Part shown: piece by piece, positions 52,131 to 59,806 of the stretch
How positions within the stretch are numbered: the stretch's first letter is position 1
Layout of the letters: each line of letters begins with the position of its first letter
Assembly: GCF_023094165.1 (NCBI RefSeq)
Contig: NZ_JALMDK010000011.1
Location: 241,251-305,250 of the forward strand
Length of the DNA stretch: 64,000 bases
Direction: 5' to 3'
Source: Crossiella sp. S99.2
GTDB taxonomy: Bacteria > Actinomycetota > Actinomycetes > Mycobacteriales > Pseudonocardiaceae
The notes under the pieces: generated by a model
Told to the model about the DNA's origin: nothing
Seen by the model: the letters and a program-made list of their open reading frames with translations, nothing else
Database searches by the model: none
Made by a program: the position numbers and the translations under genes

Positions 52131-52160
52131 CCCGATCTCGGGAGCACCTGCCCGCAGGTG
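52131..52160. promoter_or_regulatory. Two adjacent palindromes before the small Pro-rich protein gene
   Basis: CCCGATCTCGGG (52131-52142) and CACCTG-CCCG-CAGGTG (52145-52160) lie side by side, 28 bases before the chosen start of the next gene. They could be an operator or a leader hairpin. By eye only. Confidence 0.35.
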
Positions 52161-52187
52161 GGAACGGTAACTGAGAGAGTTGATCCA

Positions 52188-52646
52188 GTGACCTTTGATG
52201 CCGAGACCGTTGTGGCATGGGCTGAACTGCCCACCGCGGAACTCCGTGTGAATGCCCAGCGCCTCGCCGCGGCCCGTCTTCCAGCGAACCATCCGCTGTG
52301 GACGGTCATCCGGGAGCGCCCCGCCCTGGCGGCCAAACTGCGCAGTGCTTTCTCCGGTCTGCTAGTCACGATCAAGGGCAGCCGGGACGAGCACATGCAA
52401 CGGCTGTGGATCACCGCGGCGCGCAACTCGATCGACGCGAAGCCCGCTCCGGAGCCGAAGCCGGTCGCGGAGAAGAAGCCGGTGGCGGACAAGCCCGTCG
52501 TCGTCGCGCCGGTCCGGGCCGAGCCCGCTCCGGCGGAACGGCCGCGGCAGTCCATGGTGTCCCAGCCGCAGTTCGCGCCGCCGCCCCCGGCCCAGTCCTC
52601 CCGCTCGGCAGCGCCGATCCCCCAGGTCGTCTTCCAGGAGCCCTAA
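52188..52646 (+). CDS. Small protein with helical head and Pro-rich tail, unknown function
   Basis: 152 residues from a GTG at 52188, which follows GAGAGAG at usable distance; a longer reading from 52080 is possible but adds unlikely sequence. Residues 1-85 look alpha-helical (AETVVAWAELPTAELRVNAQRLAAARLP ... RSAFSGLLVTIKG). Residues 86-152 are low-complexity: PEPKPVAEKKPVADKPVVV, then Pro- and Gln-rich. There is no signal peptide or membrane segment. Pro/Lys/Glu tails of this type are flexible linkers or interaction regions. It is followed after 109 bases by the methyltransferase pair. I do not recognise a family. Confidence 0.6.
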   Translation: MTFDAETVVAWAELPTAELRVNAQRLAAARLPANHPLWTVIRERPALAAKLRSAFSGLLVTIKGSRDEHMQRLWITAARNSIDAKPAPEPKPVAEKKPVADKPVVVAPVRAEPAPAERPRQSMVSQPQFAPPPPAQSSRSAAPIPQVVFQEP

Positions 52647-52755
52647 CCCCCGCAGATTCCACTGTGGACGGTTGGCACGACTCGATCGGGCGTAACCTGC
52701 CGCGACACGCCCCCGCAGATCGGGAACCCGCGAGTCGCGGTTGAGGATCGTGATC

Positions 52756-54582
52756 ATGCCGAGTCGTCGTCGCTGGATCGCCCGCCTGGCCCAGGCCGCC
52801 GTGGTCGGGCTGCTCGCCGCCGACACCGCGCAACTGCGTCGCCGCCTGGCCGCGCTGCCGGTGCTCCGGGACCAGCCCGCCACCCCGGCCGCCGACGGAC
52901 GGGCGGCGGTCGCGCACGGGGTGCGGCTGGACCAGTCGACCCTGGCCGCCGCCGAGGCGTACCGGCAGCGCGAACAACTCGCCGCGCTGGACCTGGTGCC
53001 CGCCGATTTGTCCCTGGCCCAGGCCCTTGACCTGCTCCGGGACGTCGATCCGGCGACCTACCGCGGCAACCGGCTGGCCCCTGGACGCACCGCCGCGCAC
53101 GCCATCGCCGCCGACCCCGGCCTGCTCGACCAGGTGGGCGTGCCCGCCCGGCCGGACGGCGCCGACCTGGCCGCCGCCGCGCTGGAGATCAAACTGCGCG
53201 CCCCGGCCGACACCGCCTTCGCGGTCGCCCCCGGCCTGGCCGCCAGTGCCGCGGTGCGCGAACAGGACCCGGCGATCCAGCACGCAGTGCACGGCGCTGG
53301 CCTGGAACTGCAGGTCATCCTGCGCGCCGCGGTGCTCGCCGCGCTGGCCGCCACCGCGCTGACCGGCCGCAAGTGGGCCGCCGGACTGCTACTCGCCTGG
53401 TCCGCGCAACCACTGGCCGTCTTCGCCGGCAGTCGCACGCTCAAGCCCGCCGACCTGGTGCGCGGCAGCCTGACCAGGGCGATCGCCGAGCCCGGCAGGC
53501 TGGTGCGCACGCTGACCGGCACCGCCGGGGTCCGCGCCGAACGCACCGCCGCGATCGAGACCAGCCGGATCGCCTACCGCGAGGACCTGGCCGCCGGACT
53601 CGGCCGGTTCTTCGAGCCGCCACGCCGGGACTGCCCATGGTGCGGCGGCGCCGAGTTGCGGCGACGGCTGGTGGCCACCGACGTGCACCTGCACAAACCC
53701 GGTGAGTTCGTGCTCGACGAATGCGGGTCCTGCGGGCACGTCTTCCAGAACCCCCAGCTCAACGCGGCCGGGCTGGAGTTCTACTACCGGGACGCCTACG
53801 ACGGGCACAACGAGCACGCCATCCAGTCCGTCTTCGCCACCCGCAGCGAGTACTTCCGCAGCCAGGCCCGCGCGCTGTCCGGGCACGCCAAACCCGAGCG
53901 CTGGCTGGACGTGGGCACCGGGCACGCGCACTTCTGCAACCAGGCCAAGGAGATCTGGCCGCAGACCAGCTTCGACGGCATCGACCTGAGCAATGGCGTG
54001 GAACTGGCCCAGCGACGCGGCCGGATCGACCGGGCCTACCGCGGCTTCTTCCCCGACCTCGCGCCCAGCATGGCAGGCGCCTACGACGCGGTCAGCATGT
54101 TCCACTACCTGGAACACGTCACCGACCCGGTGGCCGAACTGCGGGCCGCGCACACCGCGCTCAAACCCGGCGGCCACCTGGTGATCGAGGTGCCCGACCC
54201 GGAATGCCGGTTCAGCAGCCTGCTCGGCCGGTACTGGGGCGGCTGGCTGCAGCCGCAGCACCTGAACATGTACCCGGTGGACAACCTGCGCGCCAAGCTC
54301 GCCCAACTCGGCTTCACCGTGGTCGGCACCCAGCACCGCGAGGCGGGCGCGCCGGACCTGACGGTGGCCGCCTGGCTGCTGGCCAACCGGTTCGCGCCGC
54401 GGTCCAACCAGCCCTGGCACGAGCGCGCGCCCGGCCTGCTCCAGCGGGCGGCCAGGGGCGCGGCGCTGACCGCGGCCGCCCCGCTGCTGCTGGCCGCGCT
54501 GATCGGCGACCGGCTGATCGAGCCGGCCACCGAGAACCTGAAGCTGTGCAACGCCTATCGCGTGATCGCTCGACGGGACTGA
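52756..54582 (+). CDS. Membrane-associated class I SAM methyltransferase with CxxC zinc motif, 608 residues
   Basis: ATG 52756 behind GAGGA. Same three-part build as the PKS-cluster gene at 35841-37688: hydrophobic N-terminal segment (IARLAQAAVVGLLAADTAQLRRR), an unrecognised region with a hydrophobic pair near residues 185-225, the Cys motif CPWCGG...CGSCGHVFQNPQ near 291-330, and the methyltransferase with WLDVGTGHAHFCNQA near 383, FDGIDLSNGVELAQRRG, SMFHYLEHVTDPVAELRAA and GGHLVIEVPDPE. It ends in a hydrophobic segment and NAYRVIARRD (the PKS-cluster protein ends SAYRLLARKD). The similarity runs end to end, so they are true paralogues. Substrate unknown; see the shorter relative that follows 5 bases downstream. 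Confidence 0.8.
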   Translation: MPSRRRWIARLAQAAVVGLLAADTAQLRRRLAALPVLRDQPATPAADGRAAVAHGVRLDQSTLAAAEAYRQREQLAALDLVPADLSLAQALDLLRDVDPATYRGNRLAPGRTAAHAIAADPGLLDQVGVPARPDGADLAAAALEIKLRAPADTAFAVAPGLAASAAVREQDPAIQHAVHGAGLELQVILRAAVLAALAATALTGRKWAAGLLLAWSAQPLAVFAGSRTLKPADLVRGSLTRAIAEPGRLVRTLTGTAGVRAERTAAIETSRIAYREDLAAGLGRFFEPPRRDCPWCGGAELRRRLVATDVHLHKPGEFVLDECGSCGHVFQNPQLNAAGLEFYYRDAYDGHNEHAIQSVFATRSEYFRSQARALSGHAKPERWLDVGTGHAHFCNQAKEIWPQTSFDGIDLSNGVELAQRRGRIDRAYRGFFPDLAPSMAGAYDAVSMFHYLEHVTDPVAELRAAHTALKPGGHLVIEVPDPECRFSSLLGRYWGGWLQPQHLNMYPVDNLRAKLAQLGFTVVGTQHREAGAPDLTVAAWLLANRFAPRSNQPWHERAPGLLQRAARGAALTAAAPLLLAALIGDRLIEPATENLKLCNAYRVIARRD

Positions 54583-54587
54583 CCACA

Positions 54588-55613
54588 ATGGACAGACGGG
54601 CGGCCTATGCCGTCGAGCTGGCGCAGGGCCTGGCCCGGTTCTTCGAACCGCGCCGGGCCACCTGCCCGTGGTGCGGCTCGACCCGGATCGCCCTGCTGCA
54701 GCGGTCGGCGGACCTGATCCAGCGCAAGCCCGGCGAGTTCGTCCTGGACCGCTGCGCCGACTGCCGGCACGTCTTCCAGAACCCCTGCCTGTCCCCCGCC
54801 GGACTCGCCTTCTACTACCGCGACTTCTACGACGGTCTCGGCGAGGCCACCATGAACCGGGTCTTCGCCAAGCAGACCGAGTGGTACCGGCAACGCGCCG
54901 AGCTGATCGCCGCGCACGCCGACCCGGCCGAGTGGCTCGACGTGGGCTGCGGGCACGGGCACTTCTGCCACACCGCGCACCAGTTGCTGCCCCGCACCGC
55001 CTTCGACGGCCTGGACTTCGGCGACGGCGTGGAGATCGCGCAGCGGCACGGCCGGATCCGGCGGGCCTTTCGCGGCGAGTTCGCCGAGCTGGCCCCGGAA
55101 CTGACCGAACGCTACGACGTGGTGAGCATGCACCACTACCTCGAACACAGCACCGATCAGCGGCGGGAACTGGCCACCGCGCTGAAGGTGCTGCGCCCCG
55201 GCGGACTGCTGCTGATCGAGGTGCCCGACCCGGAGTCGCCGTGGGGCAGGCTGCTGGGCAAGTGGTGGGTCGGCTGGATGCAGCCACAGCACCTGCACTT
55301 CGCGCCCAGGGCCAACCTGCGCGCCGCGCTCACCGAACTCGGCTTCACCGTGCTCAGCGACACCACCGACCGCGCAGCGGTGACCCAGGGCTGGACCGGC
55401 GCGCTGATGCAACTCGCGCACACCCTGCTCCCGCCGCCGGACTTCCCCTGGCTGCCCCGCCCCAGCCGGTTCCGGCTGCTGCTGCGCAACCTCGGCCTGA
55501 CCGCGGCCGTGCCGCTGATCGCGCTCTCCGCGCTGCTGGGCTGGCTGGTCCGCCCGATCGTGCGCGCCCGCGGCCTGCACAACTCCTACCGGATCGTCGC
55601 CAGGAAGAACTGA
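54588..55613 (+). CDS. Class I SAM methyltransferase with CxxC zinc motif, short form
   Basis: 341 residues from ATG 54588. It matches only the C-terminal half of the preceding gene's product: ELAQGLARFFEPRRATCPWCGS, CADCRHVFQNPCLSPAGLAFYYRDFYDGLGEA, motif I WLDVGCGHGHFCHTA near residue 114, SMHHYLEHSTDQRRELATAL, GGLLLIEVPDPES and QPQHLHFAPRANLR. The last 70 residues are hydrophobic, ending NSYRIVARKN. In YYRDFYDGLGE and KWWVGWMQPQHLHF it is closer to the PKS-cluster protein than to its neighbour. The pair suggests two consecutive or heteromeric methylations of a membrane substrate. Confidence 0.8.
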   Translation: MDRRAAYAVELAQGLARFFEPRRATCPWCGSTRIALLQRSADLIQRKPGEFVLDRCADCRHVFQNPCLSPAGLAFYYRDFYDGLGEATMNRVFAKQTEWYRQRAELIAAHADPAEWLDVGCGHGHFCHTAHQLLPRTAFDGLDFGDGVEIAQRHGRIRRAFRGEFAELAPELTERYDVVSMHHYLEHSTDQRRELATALKVLRPGGLLLIEVPDPESPWGRLLGKWWVGWMQPQHLHFAPRANLRAALTELGFTVLSDTTDRAAVTQGWTGALMQLAHTLLPPPDFPWLPRPSRFRLLLRNLGLTAAVPLIALSALLGWLVRPIVRARGLHNSYRIVARKN

Positions 55614-55733
55614 ACTACTCCAGTCAGCCCTGTCGCGATTGGACTAGACCAGACAGCATGGCAATCGTTGTCTCCCTGCCCTTCCGTCGCCGCGGGGGAC
55701 CTTCGAGCATTCCTGAGATCGAAGGACGAGACC

Positions 55734-56366
55734 ATGACGAGAACACCCAGGCGCGGGCTGGTCCTGCTGGCCCTGCTGCCCATGCTGCTCACCCTGTTCG
55801 GCGCCCTGCCCGCCTCGGCGCACGGCACCATGCTCTCCCCGGTCAGCCGCGCCTACCAGTGCCGCTGGCACGAGAACCCGGAAAACCCCACCTCGGCCGC
55901 GTGCAAGGCCGCGGTCGCCACCGGAGGCACCCAGGCCTTCTACGACTGGCACGAGGTCAACCTGGCCAACGCGGCCGGCAACCACCGCTTCCTCATCCCC
56001 AACGGCAAACTCTGCAGCGCCGGCCGCGACAAGTACCGCGGCCTGGACCTGACCCGCTCCGACTGGGCCACCACCCAGCTGACCGCGGGCGCCGCGGTGA
56101 ACTGGCAGTACCGCGCCGCGGTGCCGCACCGCGGCCAGTTCGAGCTGTACGTGACCCGCAACGGCTACAACCCCGCCTCGCCCCTGCAATGGTCGGACCT
56201 GGAACGTTTCCACACCCAGGCCGACCCGCCCCTGGTCAACGGGAACTACCAGCTCAACCCGAAACTGCCAGCGGGCAAGTCGGGCCGGCACCTGATCTAC
56301 TCGATCTGGCAGCGCTCGGACAGCCCGGAAGCGTTCTACACCTGCTCAGACGTCAACTTCCGCTAA
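55734..56366 (+). CDS. Secreted AA10 lytic polysaccharide monooxygenase
   Basis: 210 residues from ATG 55734 behind GAAGGACGAG. The signal peptide of about 30 residues ends ALPASA, so the mature protein begins HGTMLSPVSRAYQC; that N-terminal His is the first arm of the copper histidine brace. The second His lies in AAVPHRGQFELYVTRNGYNP. WSDLERF and the final YTCSDVNF are also family features. AA10 enzymes oxidatively cut crystalline chitin or cellulose. There is no carbohydrate-binding module. With the GH31/GH105 operon it fits a soil saprophyte. Substrate preference cannot be read by eye. Confidence 0.92.
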   Translation: MTRTPRRGLVLLALLPMLLTLFGALPASAHGTMLSPVSRAYQCRWHENPENPTSAACKAAVATGGTQAFYDWHEVNLANAAGNHRFLIPNGKLCSAGRDKYRGLDLTRSDWATTQLTAGAAVNWQYRAAVPHRGQFELYVTRNGYNPASPLQWSDLERFHTQADPPLVNGNYQLNPKLPAGKSGRHLIYSIWQRSDSPEAFYTCSDVNFR

Positions 56367-56400
56367 CCAAGCGAGAAGGACCCACCCGCCACCGCACCAC

Positions 56401-56453
56401 TTGGGCCAACTGGTACGCCCACTTGAGCCAAACCGGCGTACCAGTTGGCCCAA
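56401..56453. repeat. Intergenic palindrome copy D
   Basis: TTGGGCCAACTGGTACGCC (56401-56419), 15-nt loop, GGCGTACCAGTTGGCCCAA (56435-56453): arms identical to copy A, also with a 15-nt loop. It stands 34 bases after the monooxygenase stop. Unlike the other copies it is between two genes of the same direction. Confidence 0.85.
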
Positions 56454-56474
56454 CTCGCCGGAGGACTCTGGAGA

Positions 56475-56513
56475 AACCGCTGTGCCTTCCCTCGCACCCC
56501 GGGCACAGCGGTT
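56475..56513 (+). terminator. Second hairpin downstream of the monooxygenase gene
   Basis: AACCGCTGTGCC (56475-56486) pairs perfectly with GGCACAGCGGTT (56502-56513) around a 15-nt loop. It follows palindrome D by 21 bases and is followed by TCCTTCCCC. It probably ends the monooxygenase transcript. The remainder of this 407-bp gap contains a direct repeat TGGCGGACA (56681-56689 and 56723-56731), possibly an operator of the following HTH gene. Confidence 0.55.
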
Positions 56514-56773
56514 CCTTCCCCAGAACCAGCGAACCACGGTGTCGGACGCGGTCGCTGCACTGCCGCGGGATCGCCGTGAACAGAGAAGACCCCCAGGTAC
56601 CCCTCGTTCTCCCGCTATCCGCTGAAGCGGATGTCCGTGCGGCATTAGCGTACGCTCTCCAACGGGCGGGTTGTCAACCCTGGCGGACATGTGAACAATC
56701 GAGACGTACTCTTGATTCGCCATGGCGGACACTCGGACGTCGTATCCGCCACCGACATCGAGGAACGTTTCGT

Positions 56774-57247
56774 ATGGATCCCGGCCAGACCGAAGGGCTC
56801 GAACCCGAGGCGGGGCAGCTCGCGCGCAAGATCAACCACTTGATCGCGACGCTGTACCCGGACAAGCGCACGCGTCCTGGCTTTGCCAAGCTGGCGCAGG
56901 AGATCCGTGAGAAAACCCGGTCCTCCATCTCCAACACCTACCTGTGGGAGCTGGCCACCGGGAAGAAGCGCAACCTCACCCAGGGCACCCTGGCCACGCT
57001 GGCCGAGTTCTTCGGCGTGCCCAGTGAGTACTTCCTCAACGACGAGGTCGCCGCGCGCATCGACACCCAGCTCGAACTGGCCCTGGCGCTGCGCAACCAG
57101 AAGGTGCGCTCCATAGCGCTGCGCGCGGAGGGCCTCTCCGACGCCACGCTGGACTCGATCCTGACCATGCTCACCCAGGCCCGCAAGATCGAGCGGTTGC
57201 CGCCACTGGACACCGGCCGCGACCGGCGACCAGAATCAGACGGATAG
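56774..57247 (+). CDS. XRE-type helix-turn-helix regulator
   Basis: 157 residues from ATG 56774, with GAGGAAC upstream. The core RPGFAKLAQEIREKTRSSISNTYLWELATGKKRNLTQGTLATLAEFFGVPSEYFL is an XRE-type HTH with the usual trailing helix. The C-terminal part (LELALALRNQKVRSIALRAEGLSDATLDSILTMLTQARKIE) is helical and probably dimerises. It is followed by an ImmA/IrrE peptidase gene after 64 bases. In phages and integrative elements an ImmA-type peptidase cleaves or inactivates an XRE repressor, so this pair may be such a switch. It could also be an actinobacterial-specific regulator with the membrane protein downstream. Confidence 0.82.
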   Translation: MDPGQTEGLEPEAGQLARKINHLIATLYPDKRTRPGFAKLAQEIREKTRSSISNTYLWELATGKKRNLTQGTLATLAEFFGVPSEYFLNDEVAARIDTQLELALALRNQKVRSIALRAEGLSDATLDSILTMLTQARKIERLPPLDTGRDRRPESDG

Positions 57248-57311
57248 CCGCCCGGGTATGAGGCATGTCTGCTCGTTCCGCAGGTGTCCCATCGGAAAAT
57301 ATGGCGAGGCG

Positions 57312-57842
57312 ATGACCACTCGGCAGATCCGCAAGAGATGCCAGGCGCTGGTCGACGGGCTGACCCTGCCGGTGCCGTTCTCGGTGGACGCGCTGGTGGA
57401 GGAGCTGGCCGCGCAGCGCGGGCGGCCGATCCACCTGCTCGCGCTGCCCAACGGCATGGTGGTCAACGCCTGCGGGCTGTGGATCGCCACCGAGGACCAC
57501 GACGAGATCTACGTCGAGGAGAAGACCACCCCGCTGCACCGGGAACACATCATCCTGCACGAGATCGGGCACATCCTCTGCGACCACGAGGCCGCCGAGG
57601 AGGGGGGCCAGGTGTCGCTGGCGAAGTTCCTGCCCGACCTGAGCCCGGAACTGATCGAACGACTGCTCGCGCGGACCAACTACACCAGCCAGCAGGAGCA
57701 GGAGGCCGAACTGGTGGCCAGCCTGATCCGCACCGCCGCGGGCACACGCACCGCCTCGTCCGCCACGAGCGGGGCCTTGGGGGAACTCGAAGCCGCACTG
57801 GGGATCCGCAACAAGGGGCGTGGAGACAATTTCGGTCTATGA
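57312..57842 (+). CDS. ImmA/IrrE-family metallopeptidase
   Basis: 176 residues from ATG 57312, behind GGCGAGGCG. The zinc motif is HEIGHILCDHEA, where HExxH is followed by a further acidic residue, and an upstream PLHREHIIL strand precedes it. The first 50 residues are the usual helical start. The final 50 residues (QEQEAELVASLIRTAAGTRT) include the second Glu-containing helix of the family. These peptidases cleave regulators such as ImmR or DdrO in response to DNA damage. It lies between its probable XRE target and a membrane protein, with which it overlaps by 23 bases. Confidence 0.9.
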   Translation: MTTRQIRKRCQALVDGLTLPVPFSVDALVEELAAQRGRPIHLLALPNGMVVNACGLWIATEDHDEIYVEEKTTPLHREHIILHEIGHILCDHEAAEEGGQVSLAKFLPDLSPELIERLLARTNYTSQQEQEAELVASLIRTAAGTRTASSATSGALGELEAALGIRNKGRGDNFGL

Positions 57843-59007
57843 ACTGGGCACCCAGATCCAGCTGTACGGCGTGCTGGCGATGTGGGTGGTCATCCTGCTG
57901 CGCATCCCGGCGGCCAGGAGGTCCCGGCAGCAGCGGATGCTGTTGCTCGCCGTGGTGGGCATGGCGGGCTCCATCACCATCTACCTCGCGCCGGTGCTCT
58001 CCGCGCTGAACGCGTTGCCGGGCATCGTGATCGCGGGCTGCGGGCTGTTCACCAACCTGTGGGGCGTGTTCAGTTCCGCGCTGGTGCTGGACTTCGTGCT
58101 GGCCGCGATCGGGGTGCGCCGGGCCAAACTGGTCTACGGCGGCACCGCGGCGGTGCTGCTGACCCTGGTGGCGCTCAACCTGACCGTCTTCCCCAACGAC
58201 GAGGGCTGCGTCACCACCAACCAGGCGCAGTGGTACTCCACGTTCTGGTGGATCATCATCGCCGCACACCTGGTGGCCAAGATCCCGTGCCTGCTGCTGT
58301 GCCTGCGTTACGCGCACCAGGCCAAGCAGGACCGGTCGCTGCGGATCGGGCTCGGACTGTTCGCCGCGGCCTTCGCGGTCTCCGCGTTCTTCTGGCTGAC
58401 CATGCTCTACGTGCTGCTCACCGGCGCCCGCTGGCTGGGCCAGTACTCCGCGCTCAACATCGGCATCACCGGGGTGCTGATGGCCGCGGGCGCGGCGCTG
58501 CCGCTGGTCCTGGACACCGGGCAGATGCTGCGCAACATGCGCTGGCTGTGGCGGTTGTGGCCGCTGTGGCGGGACCTCATCGAGGAGGTGCCGCACGTGG
58601 CGCTGTCCCGCCCGCAGGCCCGCCTGCGCGACCTGGTCGGCACCCCGCACTCGACCTACCTGCGGCTGTACCGGCGGGTGATCGAGATCCGGGACGCCAT
58701 GCTGATCCTGCGTGACTACGTCAGCCCGGAGACCGTGCAGCGGGCGCGGGCGCACGTGATCGCCAACGGGGTGCCCGAGGACCAGCGGCAGGCCGCGGTC
58801 ACCGCCTGCTGGCTGGCCGCCGCCCGGCGGGCCAAGAACGCCGGGGCAGAACCGGATCCGAACCCCCTGGACGCGGCCCAGCTGCCCGGGGACGGCCTGC
58901 CCGGCGAGATCGACTTCCTGCTGTCGGTGGCCCAGGCGCGGGAACAGCCCTGGGTGGCCACCTTCGAGGTGGCCGGCGCCGAGCACGACGCCGGGAAGCG
59001 GGCATGA
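57820..59007 (+). CDS. Polytopic membrane protein of the MAB_1171c/DUF6545 type
   Basis: 395 residues from a GTG at 57820; it overlaps the peptidase gene by 23 bases. Seven or so hydrophobic segments fill the first 235 residues (LYGVLAMWVVILLRI, MLLLAVVGMAGSITIYLAPVL, VIAGCGLFTNLWGVFSSALVLDFVL, VLLTLVALNLTVF, WWIIIAAHLVAKIPCLLLC, LGLFAAAFAVSAFFWLTMLYVLL, ALNIGITGVLMAAGAALPLVL). About 160 cytoplasmic residues follow, including RLYRRVIEIRDAMLILRDYVSPE, seen in this actinobacterial family. Proposed transporters by annotation only; the co-occurrence with XRE and ImmA genes suggests a sensing or envelope role. ATGA overlap with the next gene. Confidence 0.75.
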   Translation: METISVYELGTQIQLYGVLAMWVVILLRIPAARRSRQQRMLLLAVVGMAGSITIYLAPVLSALNALPGIVIAGCGLFTNLWGVFSSALVLDFVLAAIGVRRAKLVYGGTAAVLLTLVALNLTVFPNDEGCVTTNQAQWYSTFWWIIIAAHLVAKIPCLLLCLRYAHQAKQDRSLRIGLGLFAAAFAVSAFFWLTMLYVLLTGARWLGQYSALNIGITGVLMAAGAALPLVLDTGQMLRNMRWLWRLWPLWRDLIEEVPHVALSRPQARLRDLVGTPHSTYLRLYRRVIEIRDAMLILRDYVSPETVQRARAHVIANGVPEDQRQAAVTACWLAAARRAKNAGAEPDPNPLDAAQLPGDGLPGEIDFLLSVAQAREQPWVATFEVAGAEHDAGKRA

Positions 59008-59768
59008 GCGGGTACACCGACAGCGCGCTGGGCAAGGACTCGCCCACCGAGCACGGGCGGCTCACCTCGATCCAGAACGCCGCGGACGCGGGCACCATCG
59101 CGGTCATCGAGGCCCTGGCGCCGCAACCGGACTGGGACTGCCTGGACCTGGGCGCGGGCGCCGGGTCCATCGCGCGCTGGCTCACCCAGCGCTGCCCGCT
59201 CGGGCGGGTGCTGGCCAACGACATCGACACCCGCCACCTCACCGACCTGGGCGCGGCGGCGCAGGAGGCCGATCTGACCGATCCGGCTTACGCGCCGGGC
59301 CGGTTCGACCTGGTGCACGCCCGCTACGTGCTCTGCCACCTGCCCGAACGCGACGAGATCGTGCGCCGCGCGGCGAGCTGGCTCAAACCGGGCGGCTGGC
59401 TCGTGGTCACCGACCCCTACCAGCTGCCCGCGGAGACCTCGCCGTTCCCGGTAGTGCGCCGGATCATGGCCGCCTACGAACAGGTCTACGCCGGGCACGG
59501 GGCCGATCTGCACTGGGCCCGCGGCCTGCCCGCGCTGCTGGCGCGGAGCGGGCTCGGCGAGATCGGCTACACCGGCACGCTGGGCCGCATGGGCAATCTG
59601 GACCAGGACCGGTGGCGGCCGCTGGTGGCACAGGTCAAGCCCAAGATGCTAGCCGACGGGCTGATCCAGCAGTCCGAAATGGACGAATTTGAGAGATTGT
59701 TGAACAGCTCTACCTTCATTGACATCCCACAGTTCACGATCTCCGCATGGGGGCGCGCGCTCGGCTGA
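59004..59768 (+). CDS. Class I SAM methyltransferase
   Basis: 254 residues, starting with an ATGA overlap on the membrane protein gene. Motif I CLDLGAGAGSIARWL, acidic residue in VLANDID, FDLVHARYVLCHLPERDEIVRRAASWLKPGGWLVVTDPY. The last 100 residues are variable and would bind substrate. The family covers many O-, N- and C-methylations and the substrate cannot be told. Translational coupling to the XRE-ImmA-membrane cassette makes it the last member of that operon. It is not similar to the zinc-motif methyltransferases at 52.8-55.6 kb. Confidence 0.85.
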   Translation: MSGYTDSALGKDSPTEHGRLTSIQNAADAGTIAVIEALAPQPDWDCLDLGAGAGSIARWLTQRCPLGRVLANDIDTRHLTDLGAAAQEADLTDPAYAPGRFDLVHARYVLCHLPERDEIVRRAASWLKPGGWLVVTDPYQLPAETSPFPVVRRIMAAYEQVYAGHGADLHWARGLPALLARSGLGEIGYTGTLGRMGNLDQDRWRPLVAQVKPKMLADGLIQQSEMDEFERLLNSSTFIDIPQFTISAWGRALG

Positions 59769-59806
59769 CCCCCGCACCACCGTTTCACGCACTGGGGAGT
59801 CAGCAG

